Source: Rossellomorea aquimaris
GTDB lineage: Bacteria > Bacillota > Bacilli > Bacillales > Bacillaceae_B
DNA length: 64,000 nucleotides
Assembly (NCBI RefSeq): GCF_008180865.1
Contig: NZ_VTEX01000002.1
Span: 124,001-188,000, forward strand
Direction: 5' to 3'
Shown: positions 51,376 to 60,351 of the stretch, piece by piece
Layout: each line of letters opens with the position of its first letter
Position numbering within the stretch: the first letter of the stretch is position 1
Translations under genes and position numbers: made by a program
The notes under the pieces: model-generated
Told to the model about the DNA's origin: nothing
Database searches by the model: none
Seen by the model: only the letters and a program-made list of their open reading frames with translations

Positions 51376-51905
51376 ATGAAATCCTCCTCCTTCCAGTGCT
51401 TCCGCATCCAAAGCCTTGCCCGGTACAGCTTTGTTTCAATCGTCTTCACCTGCACATGCTGTTCATTTGCAAGCTGCTGATAGGACTTTTCTTTTATGTA
51501 GAATCCTTCAATCACTTCTCTGTAAGATTCGGGAACTTCTTCTAAATGCCTCAACACGAGCTGCTTTTGTTCTTTTTTTAATAATCGTCTTTCTACAGCA
51601 TCCCGGGACTCTCTCTCAGGGAGGTCGTCGACCAGGTCCTCCTTCTGTCTTGCCTGTCTTCGCTTACAATCAATGGCATGGTTCACAGCGATTCTCGTCA
51701 TCCATGTCTTGAACCCTTGATGCTCGTACTGGGGGAGAGAGGAATAAATCTTCATCCATGCTTCCTGTGATGCATCTTCCGCATCTTTCTGATTTCTCAG
51801 AACGCCGTAAATGCATTTAAAAACATACTGCTTATGCATTTCGATCAACATCCGAAACGCATGCTCACTGCCATTCATCGCCTTTTCAATTAGCGGATCC
51901 ACCAA
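51372..51905 (-). CDS. ECF RNA polymerase sigma factor
   Basis: 177 residues, normal ECF length. Region 2: FRMLIEMHKQYVFKCIYGVLRNQKDAEDASQEAWMKIY, with TWMTRIAVNHAIDCKRRQAR. Region 4: LEEVPESYREVIEGFYIKEKSYQQLANEQHVQVKTIETKLYRARLWMRK. It is the first gene of a four-gene operon with its anti-sigma factor and two envelope-type membrane proteins, so it probably answers a cell-wall or membrane signal. TTG at 51905 or GTG at 51902 are the possible starts after AGGGGGAGAGAGG. Confidence 0.92.
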   Translation of the reverse strand: MVDPLIEKAMNGSEHAFRMLIEMHKQYVFKCIYGVLRNQKDAEDASQEAWMKIYSSLPQYEHQGFKTWMTRIAVNHAIDCKRRQARQKEDLVDDLPERESRDAVERRLLKKEQKQLVLRHLEEVPESYREVIEGFYIKEKSYQQLANEQHVQVKTIETKLYRARLWMRKHWKEEDFI

Positions 51906-51938
51906 CCTCTCTCCCCCTTTCTTGTGGTCTCATAGTAA

Positions 51939-51967
51939 TAGACGAAAGAAAATGGTGATTCCCTACA
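51939..51967 (-). promoter_or_regulatory. Possible ECF-type autoregulated promoter
   Basis: On the - strand TGTAGG (51967-51962), 17-base spacer, CGTCTA (51944-51939). CGTC is the typical ECF -10; the -35 is only loosely similar to known ones. Confidence 0.4.
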
Positions 51968-52080
51968 GTTTTTTCGAAATTTTTTTGTTGGAGATGGTGC
52001 CCGTTACATTTGATTGGATTCTTAGCTGGTCATGGCTCGTAACTTCATGATTTGAGATTTCATCTTTAAATTCTGGATTT

Positions 52081-52321
52081 CGCCGTTATATTGAAAATAT
52101 CGCCGTTAAAATCAGATTCGCCGTTATATCTGAAATTTCGCCGTTAAATGATTCTCTCATCGACTCAACAGGAGATTATATGAACCGGGTAGAAGCGGGT
52201 AGCGGATCGATATCTCCTCTTGAATGCACGTTCGCTGATATATTTGAAAATTCGCTGATAAAATTCGGATTTCGCTGATATATTGAAAATTCCGCTGATA
52301 AACTGGTCGATTTCGCTGATA
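52081..52321. repeat. Tandem array of 18-21-base units, CGCCGTTA and CGCTGATA types
   Basis: Four units with CGCCGTTA cores at 52081, 52101, 52119 and 52139 are followed, after an unrelated 85-base insert, by five units with CGCTGATA cores at 52233, 52253, 52273, 52293 and 52314. Between cores the sequence is a loosely kept A/T stretch such as TATTGAAAATT. No gene covers the region, which lies between the sigma operon promoter and the next + gene. Confidence 0.85.
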
Positions 52322-52593
52322 TAATGACAAGTTTCAGAATTTCGCTCCCTCTTACTAATCGAAGCAATACGAATTTTGTAGGTTATTCGTTGGTTCTCGA
52401 TAAAAAGATCCAGCAACGCAACATTATCCAATTTATCTCGATTAAAATTGAAAAAAATCGCAATTTATATCAATCTCTCCACATCCCCCCTGCCACACCC
52501 ATCCAGAAAATCACCCTTATTTACCACCTAACAAGAAATCCACATTCCTGATATACTCGTAAAGTACTTATCTTCATAAAAAAGGGAGTGGAT

Positions 52594-53022
52594 ATGATGA
52601 AAGAAGGAATTACCTTAATAGTGGAGATCATTAACAACCTCCACGACATGTTAATAAGAATAACGAGTGAGCTCGGTTTCACCCTTACGGATAAAGATCT
52701 GCACTTTTGGATTATGGGGATCATCGGTATCTCCGTGTTCTTTTTTGTATACATTGTGTCTAAGATTCTATCGAAGCTTAAGTTCGGGATCACGGCTCTG
52801 GCTTTCTTCTATACATTGACCTTCATGTTTGTGTTGGTCTTCGCAATTGAAATTCAGCAGGCAATCACAAACCGGGGGCAGATGGAGTTCATTGATGCCA
52901 TCGTTGGTTTATGGGGATACATTGTGTTTTTCTTCATCTACATTGGTTTCGCAGCCATCATTCTACTAATTAAGTATTTCTATCAAAAGCTTTCCCGGAA
53001 CAAAGAAGAGACCCTGTCATAA
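52594..53022 (+). CDS. Membrane protein of unknown function
   Basis: 142 residues with three strong helices (about 43-60, 68-90, 108-130) and a charged C-terminus KYFYQKLSRNKEE. The N-terminal 40 residues form an amphipathic helix (IVEIINNLHDMLIRITSELGF). I do not recognise the family. AAAGGGAGTGGAT supports the ATG at 52594. Confidence 0.7.
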   Translation: MMKEGITLIVEIINNLHDMLIRITSELGFTLTDKDLHFWIMGIIGISVFFFVYIVSKILSKLKFGITALAFFYTLTFMFVLVFAIEIQQAITNRGQMEFIDAIVGLWGYIVFFFIYIGFAAIILLIKYFYQKLSRNKEETLS

Positions 53023-53052
53023 AAAAGAGCAAACGCCATATGCGCTTGCTCC
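53022..53052 (-). terminator. Terminator of the GH3-GH94 operon
   Basis: GAGCAAGCGCATATGGCG/TTTGCTC stem on the - strand (arms 53028-53033, 53047-53052) followed by TTTTTT. Confidence 0.8.
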
Positions 53053-53066
53053 CCAACTATTTCATC

Positions 53067-56000
53067 TTACATAAACACTTCAATTCCATTGGATTCCTCA
53101 CTCAAAAGACCCTCAAGAACCTCTCGTTTAATCCTCATACCACCCATACGATATCGATTAGATACCTCTTCTGTCTCCACTTCTTCACCATTAACCACAA
53201 CGCGGCCGCTCTCTTGCCCCATATGATAAGTGAATGTCACTGGACGATTCATAAATTTAAAATCAAATGTCAATCCGTCAAATTTCTCAGGTAAAACGGG
53301 ATCTATGATCAAATCTTCTGCTTCTTGACGGATACCCAGGCAGTTGGATATTAATTGATTCATGTAGATTCCAGGTCCGCTTGAGTAGATTCTCCAGCCG
53401 CCTTTTACCGGTACGGTCCCTGCGCGCAGCTCGTTAAAGCGTTCTTGCGCCTCGTATCGAGTATTGAATTTACCGTCGGAGCTGCTGAAGTATGCGTTAC
53501 TTTGTCTTCTTTCAGCGTTTGGAACGACTTCAGTCAACCCGACCGGATTGATGATTTCAAGTCCCTTCCACACTTCCTCCGTATTTCCGAGCTTCGCCAT
53601 CGCTTCAACAAAGCGAATATGAGCGTGAACATATTGCAGACCGATTTCCCGGCCGAAATTGGCTGCTTGTTCTGCTCGTTTGAAATGTGTGCTTACTCCA
53701 CCTTCATAGTTTGCAGGGCGGTTCATCAATCGGACTCCGTCTGGACAGTAGAGGTGTTCCTTCACCAATTTGTAGTGGGATTCTGCTTGTTCCCTTGTGA
53801 ATAATTCAGAAATGATACTGCGGTTCATCGGCAGCAGTCGATACTCTATGCCCGTTTTCGTGTCCGTCGGGTGAAGCATTAATTCTGCATGTGCCGGATC
53901 TTCCATGTACACGAAGCCTGGTATCACATCATTTTGTAAAATATAGCGTTTGTAATCATTCTGTATTCCTGAAGCAAGTGCCTTGAATTCCGAAGCTTCT
54001 TCATCCCGTACTCCCTCAAGCACGTTAGATAATTGATTCAAGACCTGATAGGTAAGGGCTACTGTCCAGCTGCTCGCCATGAATTGTTTCAGCTGGGGGT
54101 TTGCCGGTTGAAGCGTATCATCCCAGTCCCCATCGCCGTATGACGAAAGGAATGTGTCATGCAAGAAATGCTCTTTAATGTAGGCGATTTCTTTATGAAT
54201 ATGGTGTAATAGCGTCGCCTTTCCTTCCGATAAATCAAAGCCATCCCGGGTCGAATAAGGGATTTCTTCCTCCAGAATACTGTAATCATTGGTTGCTGCT
54301 ATATAGTCACCGACAACTTTTAACGGCCAAACGATGATATCTCCATGACTATCATCCTGCTGGATCTTGAAGTAACGGTCAAACATGAACCATTGCGGCC
54401 AATTACCGTTGTCTTCATATTGATGGGAATAGACGGTTTTGATGATATCTTTCACACTTTGGTAGTTGTGAGTGGCCATGAAGTACTCCGTCGGACCCTG
54501 GCAAACATCGCGGGTTCCCCATGCCGCTCCGCCGTATTGCTCCAGTCCATGTGGTACGGAGAAATGGACAAGCATATTGTGAGTGTACCACCACGATAAG
54601 GAGTTGACTTTGGCCAGTTCACTAGGAACCTCCCCATGTTGAGAAAGCTTGAACCCATTCATCACTTGATGATAGTACTCTCGATAGCGCTCAATTTCAA
54701 CGGTCATATCCGACTTTTCGAATTCTCTATCTTCCCCGTGAAGAAGTCCTTGAATGGTCATGGTCCATTCTGATGTCGCGGTTAAGTCGAGTACACAAAG
54801 TGATGCACTTCCGGCTGGGAGGTTCTTACCCAATCTTTCCTCGTTCTCCACACTCATGTCAGCCCCATCTACCTTCATCTTGTAACATAGGTCAGGGTAA
54901 GTCTGGCTGCTTTCAGAGTGAGAATCAGCAGAAACGGCGAGAATATCACCATTTTTTTCAAGCTTATAAGGGACTTCATACTCATTGTTGTTCATTGTAA
55001 TCTGATTGGAAACAAGATAACGGTACTGTTTTCCGTTCTCTGATCGTACGTTCAGTCGGACTTCAGGCGTATCGACCGTCGTATAATTTGTAATGATGAT
55101 CGTGTCATCCTGCGTCTTGTAATACCAGCGTGCATAGTTGAAGCCTAATTCAAACATGGAAGGCATGGTTAATAAACGATACACTCCCTCAACCTCAACA
55201 TAAATGCGCTGACCGGACGTTTTCATGACGTTCAAATGATTCCGGGTATTCGTTATCATCTTGTTAAACGATGTATTTCCAATCACGAGTTGGGAGTTGA
55301 ATACTCCGTACATGAAGGATGTGGATGTGATGGTCCCTTCCTTCAGCTCATGATTTCCTCCAGACATGAGGATGTGTCCATGAGGGCGTTCAACCACCAA
55401 TTCTTTTTCCTTTAACACGACATGTTCGTGAGTTTCTGTGAAGAAGGAAAGCAAACGGTCGCCATCCCATTCTTCCGTATGACGCTCAGTAAATAGACCA
55501 TCAATTTCTTCTTTGGACATTTCTTCCGTTTGAAGGGGTTCGCCAATTTCAGGTGATAGAATCACCTTTTCGAGAGGAGCACTGAAACTCTCATTAAGCT
55601 GCTGTACTTCATTCCATGCATGTTCCACCTCTTGGTGATATTCTAATGTTGTGATCGCCTCAGAATGATTTTCTCTGAATAGACCGTAGAAGACAAAATG
55701 TTCTTGTCCTGATAATTGGACCTTCTCTGATTGCAGTGCCGTATATGCAAATTCATATTGATAGACTTCGTTTGCCAATGAAGGCTTGGTCAAGATTTCC
55801 GGTTGGTTTGTTTCCTTGTACGATAAGTCGAAAAATTGGAACCCGTCCGTCGAGTAGCCGACCGTCTTTCCGATAGATCCTTGCTGAATATACGGAAAGC
55901 CATTCGATTGTGGTTGATTTTGACGAGAGCAGACGACAAATCCTTTATCATCTTCAAATACTTTGTGATCCACGTATTGGGACATATAAGCTTCATTTGA

Positions 56001-56393
56001 GCGGACGCCGCCTTTATCTGCCAATCCTAAGTCCTGTCCATAAATGACATCGACCTCCGCGTCCTGCCCATCTACCATCACATCCCAGAACCAAACTCCT
56101 GTTTGTGTCAAAGTAAAGGTTACTTCGTATTGAAGAGTCTTATGGTTCCCTGACCACTTCACCTGTGTTTCTGAAAATCGCACCTCACTCGTTGATTGAA
56201 CACCGATTAATGGGACAATCTCGATTTGGGATGATTCATAGATTCGTAGATAAAGATTGTTTAACGAGCCATCGATGGAATTCGTCAATAATTGGTTGAT
56301 CATGGTAGATGCATGGTTTATTTCAAAAAGATCACCGCTATTTAAAAAGGTGAATTGAAGATCACCGGATGTAAGCTTATGTGTAGTATTCAT
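53067..56393 (-). CDS. GH94 1,2-beta-oligoglucan phosphorylase-type enzyme
   Basis: 1108 residues, the size of Listeria Lin1839-type sophorooligosaccharide phosphorylases. Beta-sandwich N-terminal domains are followed by an (alpha/alpha)6 barrel with GAAWGTRDVCQGPTEYF, DNGNWPQWFMFDRY and the general-acid region SYGDGDWDDTLQPANP, then the phosphate-side segment FKRAEQAANFGREIGLQYVHAH. It cleaves beta-1,2-glucosidic bonds with phosphate, giving glucose 1-phosphate. The assignment rests on length and on synteny with GH3, binding protein and permeases as in Listeria. No signal peptide, so it is cytosolic. Confidence 0.85.
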   Translation of the reverse strand: MNTTHKLTSGDLQFTFLNSGDLFEINHASTMINQLLTNSIDGSLNNLYLRIYESSQIEIVPLIGVQSTSEVRFSETQVKWSGNHKTLQYEVTFTLTQTGVWFWDVMVDGQDAEVDVIYGQDLGLADKGGVRSNEAYMSQYVDHKVFEDDKGFVVCSRQNQPQSNGFPYIQQGSIGKTVGYSTDGFQFFDLSYKETNQPEILTKPSLANEVYQYEFAYTALQSEKVQLSGQEHFVFYGLFRENHSEAITTLEYHQEVEHAWNEVQQLNESFSAPLEKVILSPEIGEPLQTEEMSKEEIDGLFTERHTEEWDGDRLLSFFTETHEHVVLKEKELVVERPHGHILMSGGNHELKEGTITSTSFMYGVFNSQLVIGNTSFNKMITNTRNHLNVMKTSGQRIYVEVEGVYRLLTMPSMFELGFNYARWYYKTQDDTIIITNYTTVDTPEVRLNVRSENGKQYRYLVSNQITMNNNEYEVPYKLEKNGDILAVSADSHSESSQTYPDLCYKMKVDGADMSVENEERLGKNLPAGSASLCVLDLTATSEWTMTIQGLLHGEDREFEKSDMTVEIERYREYYHQVMNGFKLSQHGEVPSELAKVNSLSWWYTHNMLVHFSVPHGLEQYGGAAWGTRDVCQGPTEYFMATHNYQSVKDIIKTVYSHQYEDNGNWPQWFMFDRYFKIQQDDSHGDIIVWPLKVVGDYIAATNDYSILEEEIPYSTRDGFDLSEGKATLLHHIHKEIAYIKEHFLHDTFLSSYGDGDWDDTLQPANPQLKQFMASSWTVALTYQVLNQLSNVLEGVRDEEASEFKALASGIQNDYKRYILQNDVIPGFVYMEDPAHAELMLHPTDTKTGIEYRLLPMNRSIISELFTREQAESHYKLVKEHLYCPDGVRLMNRPANYEGGVSTHFKRAEQAANFGREIGLQYVHAHIRFVEAMAKLGNTEEVWKGLEIINPVGLTEVVPNAERRQSNAYFSSSDGKFNTRYEAQERFNELRAGTVPVKGGWRIYSSGPGIYMNQLISNCLGIRQEAEDLIIDPVLPEKFDGLTFDFKFMNRPVTFTYHMGQESGRVVVNGEEVETEEVSNRYRMGGMRIKREVLEGLLSEESNGIEVFM

Positions 56394-56412
56394 TCTGTTC
56401 CCCTCATTTCGT

Positions 56413-58578
56413 CTATTTTACTAATGTAAAGGATTGCTCCATTGCTTCTTTGCTATTTGGACCTGCATAGGCAATAAATGTACCCGGGTCACTGTCAAAC
56501 TGTAAATCTGAATGATGATAACGTAGCTGTGGTTCTGATAGGGTAAAGGTAACCAGCTTCTGCTCTCCCGGTTCCAGGACGATTTTTTGAAAGTCCTTAA
56601 GTTCCTTTAGTGGTCGGATCACTTCCCCGCTTACATCCCGCACATAAAGCTGAACGACTTCCTCGCCTCTCATGGATCCGCTGTTTGTTACGGTAACCGA
56701 AACGGTAATCGGCTGATTTGGTGTCATAACAGATTCAGTAATCGTCATGTCGCTATACGAAAATGAGGTATAACTTAAACCGAAACCAAACGGTAGAAGC
56801 GGATCATTCGGAATATCCAGGTATTGTGAAACATAACGGACCTGGGCATCCGGTGCTCCCTTTGGTCTTCCGGTATTGAAGTGATTATAGTAAACCGGTA
56901 CCTGTCCTACACTATATGGGAAGGACATGGTCAGTCGTCCGGACGGATTTTCATCTCCGTATAAAAGGTCTGCCACCGCTGCCCCGCCTTCCGTTCCGGG
57001 GTACCAGGCTTCGAGGACCGCATCTACCTGGTCGATGACCCCATGTAAATCCAGTGGTCTACCATTAAATAGAATGGCCACCATCGGTTTATTTAATTTC
57101 TTCAATCGCGAAACAAGTTCCAGCTGGGCATCAGGTAGTTTAATATTCGCTCTACACCCTGCCTCCCCACTCATTTCAGAATCCTCCCCAAGTGCCAGAA
57201 CGATGATATCTGCTCCTTCCGCCACTCTCTCTGCCTCAAGCAATTGCTCTTCAGAAACCGTTTCAATTTCAGATCCTTTAGCAATCGTTAGGTGAGAAGA
57301 TTCCACTTTCATCTTCATTCCATCCATTAATGTCACGGCATCTTCTTTTGATCCTAACCATGACCAAGGTCCAAGGATGTCCTTGTTTTGAGCAAAAGGT
57401 CCAATAAGTGAAAATTTCTGGTTCCGTTTTAAAGGTAAAACGCTCTCATTTTTAAGTAGAACGCAAGACTTTGCTGCTAGTTTACGAGCTGCCACGCGGT
57501 GTTCAGAGTTTAACACCACTTCTTGTTCAAGCTTTTCATCTGCACCGCGGTAAGGATTCTCGAATAATCCTAACTTTTGTTTAAGCTCTAAAATGCGTAA
57601 AACGCCTTCGTCGATGATGGATTCATCTACTGCTTTTTCTTCCACCAGCGTTTTTAAATATTTCACATACGTCGAAGTCATCATTTCGATATCAACACCG
57701 GCTGTAATTGCTTTAAGGGCAGCTTCCTTCTCATCCTCTGCCACACCATGGGGAATCATTTCTTTCACTGCTCCCCAATCCGATATAAGAACTCCCTTGA
57801 ATTCCATTTCTTCTCGAAGTATGGATCGCATAAGCTTTTTATTTCCTGTAGCCGGTATCCCAAACACCGTATTAAAAGCGGTCATGACCATTTCACAGCC
57901 TTCATCAAGAGCCGCTTTGTATGCCGGTAAATAGGTTTCTCTGAGTTCCCGCTCCGACATATCAACCGTGTTATAATCACGTCCGCCTTCAGCTGCACCA
58001 TAGGCGGCAAAGTGTTTGACACAAGCTGCCACACGGTTATGGTCGTGAGTTAGATCCTTCCCTTGAAACCCTCTCACAAATGCTCTGGCAAATTGACTGT
58101 TTAAAAAGGAATCTTCACCTGTAGACTCCATCACTCTTCCCCAGCGAGGATCGCGAACGAGATCCACCATCGGGGCAAACGTCACATGGACTCCGGATAC
58201 TGATGCTTCTTTTGCAGCAATTTCCGCACTCTTTTCCGCTAACTCCAGGTCCCATGAGCATCCGATCCCAAGAGGTACCGGGAAGATCGTTTTGAAACCG
58301 TGTACAATATCAGACATGACTAATAAAGGAATGCCCAGTCTGTTTTCTTCCATATGAGTGCGCTGAATGTTAATAACGTTCCTTGCACCAGAAGCTCCCA
58401 ATACAGATCCACTATTTCGGACAACTTCCTCGTCGATCCCCATGTCGACCATCGGGCCGGTAATTTCACCTTGATCGCTTGCCCCTTTAAAAAAAGGAGT
58501 AGCAAGCTGGGTAAGCTGTGCAATTTTTTCATCCAATGTCATTTTGTCAAGTAATGCAGTCAGTTTATTTTCATTCAT
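56413..58578 (-). CDS. GH3 beta-glucosidase (beta-1,2-glucodisaccharide type by context)
   Basis: About 721 residues with the three-domain GH3 layout. The barrel has TFAPMVDLVRDPRWGRVMES, RVAACVKHFAAYGAAEGGRDYN and the nucleophile motif GVLISDWGAV. The second domain has ALGEDSEMSGEAGCR with the likely acid/base Glu, and the C-terminal fibronectin-like domain reads VTVTNSGSMRGEEVVQLYVRD. No signal peptide, hence cytosolic. It would split sophorose and short beta-1,2-glucans alongside the phosphorylase, with which it forms an operon (20-base gap). GGAGG lies 8 bases before the ATG at 58578. Confidence 0.9.
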   Translation of the reverse strand: MNENKLTALLDKMTLDEKIAQLTQLATPFFKGASDQGEITGPMVDMGIDEEVVRNSGSVLGASGARNVINIQRTHMEENRLGIPLLVMSDIVHGFKTIFPVPLGIGCSWDLELAEKSAEIAAKEASVSGVHVTFAPMVDLVRDPRWGRVMESTGEDSFLNSQFARAFVRGFQGKDLTHDHNRVAACVKHFAAYGAAEGGRDYNTVDMSERELRETYLPAYKAALDEGCEMVMTAFNTVFGIPATGNKKLMRSILREEMEFKGVLISDWGAVKEMIPHGVAEDEKEAALKAITAGVDIEMMTSTYVKYLKTLVEEKAVDESIIDEGVLRILELKQKLGLFENPYRGADEKLEQEVVLNSEHRVAARKLAAKSCVLLKNESVLPLKRNQKFSLIGPFAQNKDILGPWSWLGSKEDAVTLMDGMKMKVESSHLTIAKGSEIETVSEEQLLEAERVAEGADIIVLALGEDSEMSGEAGCRANIKLPDAQLELVSRLKKLNKPMVAILFNGRPLDLHGVIDQVDAVLEAWYPGTEGGAAVADLLYGDENPSGRLTMSFPYSVGQVPVYYNHFNTGRPKGAPDAQVRYVSQYLDIPNDPLLPFGFGLSYTSFSYSDMTITESVMTPNQPITVSVTVTNSGSMRGEEVVQLYVRDVSGEVIRPLKELKDFQKIVLEPGEQKLVTFTLSEPQLRYHHSDLQFDSDPGTFIAYAGPNSKEAMEQSFTLVK

Positions 58579-58624
58579 AAGTAGAACCTCCAATTGGTTT
58601 TTTCATTTTGGTTCTTTCAAATTA

Positions 58625-58638
58625 TTGAAACGTTTCGA
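58625..58638. promoter_or_regulatory. LacI-type operator for the GH3-GH94 operon
   Basis: TTGAAACGTTTCGA, palindromic core GAAACGTTTC. It lies 10-25 bases after the predicted - strand start and is the reverse complement of the second operator at 58840-58853. Confidence 0.85.
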
Positions 58639-58654
58639 TTAACAATTGAAGAAA

Positions 58655-58683
58655 AGTATAAAGGTAAATGGTTGGTCAGTCAA
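58655..58683 (-). promoter_or_regulatory. Sigma-A promoter of the GH3-GH94 operon
   Basis: On the - strand TTGACT (58683-58678), 17-base spacer, TATACT (58660-58655). Confidence 0.85.
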
Positions 58684-58803
58684 CTATATAATCTAACTCT
58701 ACCACCCTTCTAAAAACCTTGTTATAACAACAAATTACATAAGGTATATATAGGTATAATATGGAATGAAACTTAAAATTCTAGTATTTTTCAGAAAAGT
58801 GTT

Positions 58804-58832
58804 GAAAGCGGATACACCTTTGATTATAATAT
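58804..58832 (+). promoter_or_regulatory. Sigma-A promoter of the sugar ABC transporter genes
   Basis: TTGAAA (58804-58809), 17-base spacer, TATAAT (58827-58832). The expected start is at about 58839. Confidence 0.88.
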
Positions 58833-58839
58833 AGTCATC

Positions 58840-58853
58840 GAAACGTTTCAATA
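58840..58853. promoter_or_regulatory. LacI-type operator for the transporter genes
   Basis: TCGAAACGTTTCAA sits at the predicted +1. The central CG and 10-bp perfect core fit LacI-family repressors; it is two bases shorter than a cre site. Confidence 0.88.
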
Positions 58854-58954
58854 ACACCTGGTAAGATATTTTCCATAACAGGAAATTAACTCTTACCACC
58901 TCTGATTCAATTTTTTTAATAGGGTTTCAAACTAATAGAAATGGAGATGAAGGT

Positions 58955-60190
58955 ATGAATAAGAAAATTTGGTCTTTCTTTATGATTTGTGTACTTGCGC
59001 TATCTACTGTATTAGCAGGCTGCGGCGGTGGAAGCGATTCTGAAGATGGGAAGAAAACCATCACTGTCTGGGCAATGGGTGAAGAAGGTAAGAAGCTTAG
59101 TAAGCTTGCTGAAGAATTTGAAAAAGAAAACACAGATATGAAAGTAAAGGTACAAGCGATTCCTTGGGAAACAGCTCATGACAAACTATTAACAGCTGTT
59201 GCTTCAAAAAATGGACCTGACGTTCTTCAACTGGGTACAACCTGGGTTCCGGAGTTTGCAGACGCAGGAGCGTTGCTTGATTTAACTCCATATTTAGAAG
59301 ATTACCCGGATTTCAAACCTGAGAACTATTTCGCAGGTTCTGCGGACTCTATGACCTATGATGATCAAGTGGTCGGGATTCCTTGGTATATCGATACTCG
59401 TGTCTTATACTACCGAACTGACCTGTTAAAAGAAGCAGGATACGATCAAGCACCTGCTACTTGGGATGAAATGAAAGATGCAGCGACGAAGTTAAACGAC
59501 AGAGGCGATGATGTTTACGGTCTTGATATCGACCGCAACGACCAAATCACACCGTTTATCTTTGCTTGGCAAAATGGGTATGAATTTGAAGGTAAAGATA
59601 AGATGAATTTCGATAGTCCTGAATTTAAAGAAGCGATAGAATACTATACAAGCTACTTTAAGGAAGGAATCAGCCCTACTACTGAAGGAATGGATATTGT
59701 CCAAGCGTTTAAAGATGGCGTGAAACCGATGTTCTTCAGTGGTCCATGGATGATCAATATCATTAATGACCAGGCTCCGGATCTTAAGGATAAATGGTCA
59801 GTGGCCGTTATGCCGAAGAAAGAAAAGAATACATCAAGCATGGGTGGAGCAAACTTCTCTATCTTCCATAATTCAGAGAATGTAGACGAGTCCCTTAAAT
59901 TCATCTCTTATGTGAATGAAGTGGATACACAAATGGAATGGCTGGAAATGTCCAATACTCTTCCATCAAGAAAAGAAGCATGGGAAGAGCCTAAATTAAA
60001 AGACGATCCACTATTATCCGTGTTCGGGGAACAGCTGAAATCTACTAAAGCTTCTCCACAAATCAAAGAGTTTGAAAAGATCGCACAAGAATTCCTTTCA
60101 ACAATTGAGAGAGTAACCGTTGGCGACGCTGACTTAGACAAAGAATTAGAACAATTTAATAAAAAAGCACAGGAAATGGTAGAAGAGTAA
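58955..60190 (+). CDS. Extracellular sugar-binding lipoprotein (sophorooligosaccharide type by context)
   Basis: 411 residues, family-1 solute-binding lipoprotein. Its signal ends in LALSTVLAGCGGGS with the lipidated Cys. Typical are TITVWAMGEEGKKLSKLAEEFEKEN, the binding-cleft segment VVGIPWYIDTRVLYYRTDLLKEAGYD and FKDGVKPMFFSGPWMI. It delivers oligosaccharides to the two permeases downstream. Specificity for beta-1,2-gluco-oligosaccharides is inferred from the neighbouring GH94/GH3 genes. No ATPase gene is in the window, so a shared MsmK-type ATPase is probably used. Confidence 0.9.
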   Translation: MNKKIWSFFMICVLALSTVLAGCGGGSDSEDGKKTITVWAMGEEGKKLSKLAEEFEKENTDMKVKVQAIPWETAHDKLLTAVASKNGPDVLQLGTTWVPEFADAGALLDLTPYLEDYPDFKPENYFAGSADSMTYDDQVVGIPWYIDTRVLYYRTDLLKEAGYDQAPATWDEMKDAATKLNDRGDDVYGLDIDRNDQITPFIFAWQNGYEFEGKDKMNFDSPEFKEAIEYYTSYFKEGISPTTEGMDIVQAFKDGVKPMFFSGPWMINIINDQAPDLKDKWSVAVMPKKEKNTSSMGGANFSIFHNSENVDESLKFISYVNEVDTQMEWLEMSNTLPSRKEAWEEPKLKDDPLLSVFGEQLKSTKASPQIKEFEKIAQEFLSTIERVTVGDADLDKELEQFNKKAQEMVEE

Positions 60191-60258
60191 ATCGAGTCAT
60201 TCAAGACGAAAATAAATGAAACAAACGCTTCTATTATGAAGTTATAGTAAGGTACATT

Positions 60259-60305
60259 TGGAGTTACAGGCATAAGGATCAGCCCTTTGCCTGAGCTCCA
60301 TTTTT
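60259..60305 (+). terminator. Hairpin between binding-protein and permease genes
   Basis: TGGAG..CAGGCA ... TTGCCTG.GCTCCA followed by TTTTT. A partial terminator or mRNA-stabilising loop here would give more binding protein than permease, as is usual in sugar ABC operons. Confidence 0.75.
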
Positions 60306-60351
60306 AGCAAGCTTACCTTTACGAAGCGTAGTTTTAGTTAGGTGGGATATC

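Noticed and set aside
52081-52321. Regular short repeats suggesting a CRISPR array
   Set aside because: Units are only about 20 bases with 10-13 bases between 8-base cores, far too short for repeat plus spacer, the between-core sequence is itself repetitive, and no cas gene is present.
58625-58853. GAAACGTTTC palindromes as cre sites for CcpA
   Set aside because: They lack two of the 14 cre positions and are perfect short palindromes, which fits the local LacI repressor better; additional CcpA binding cannot be excluded.
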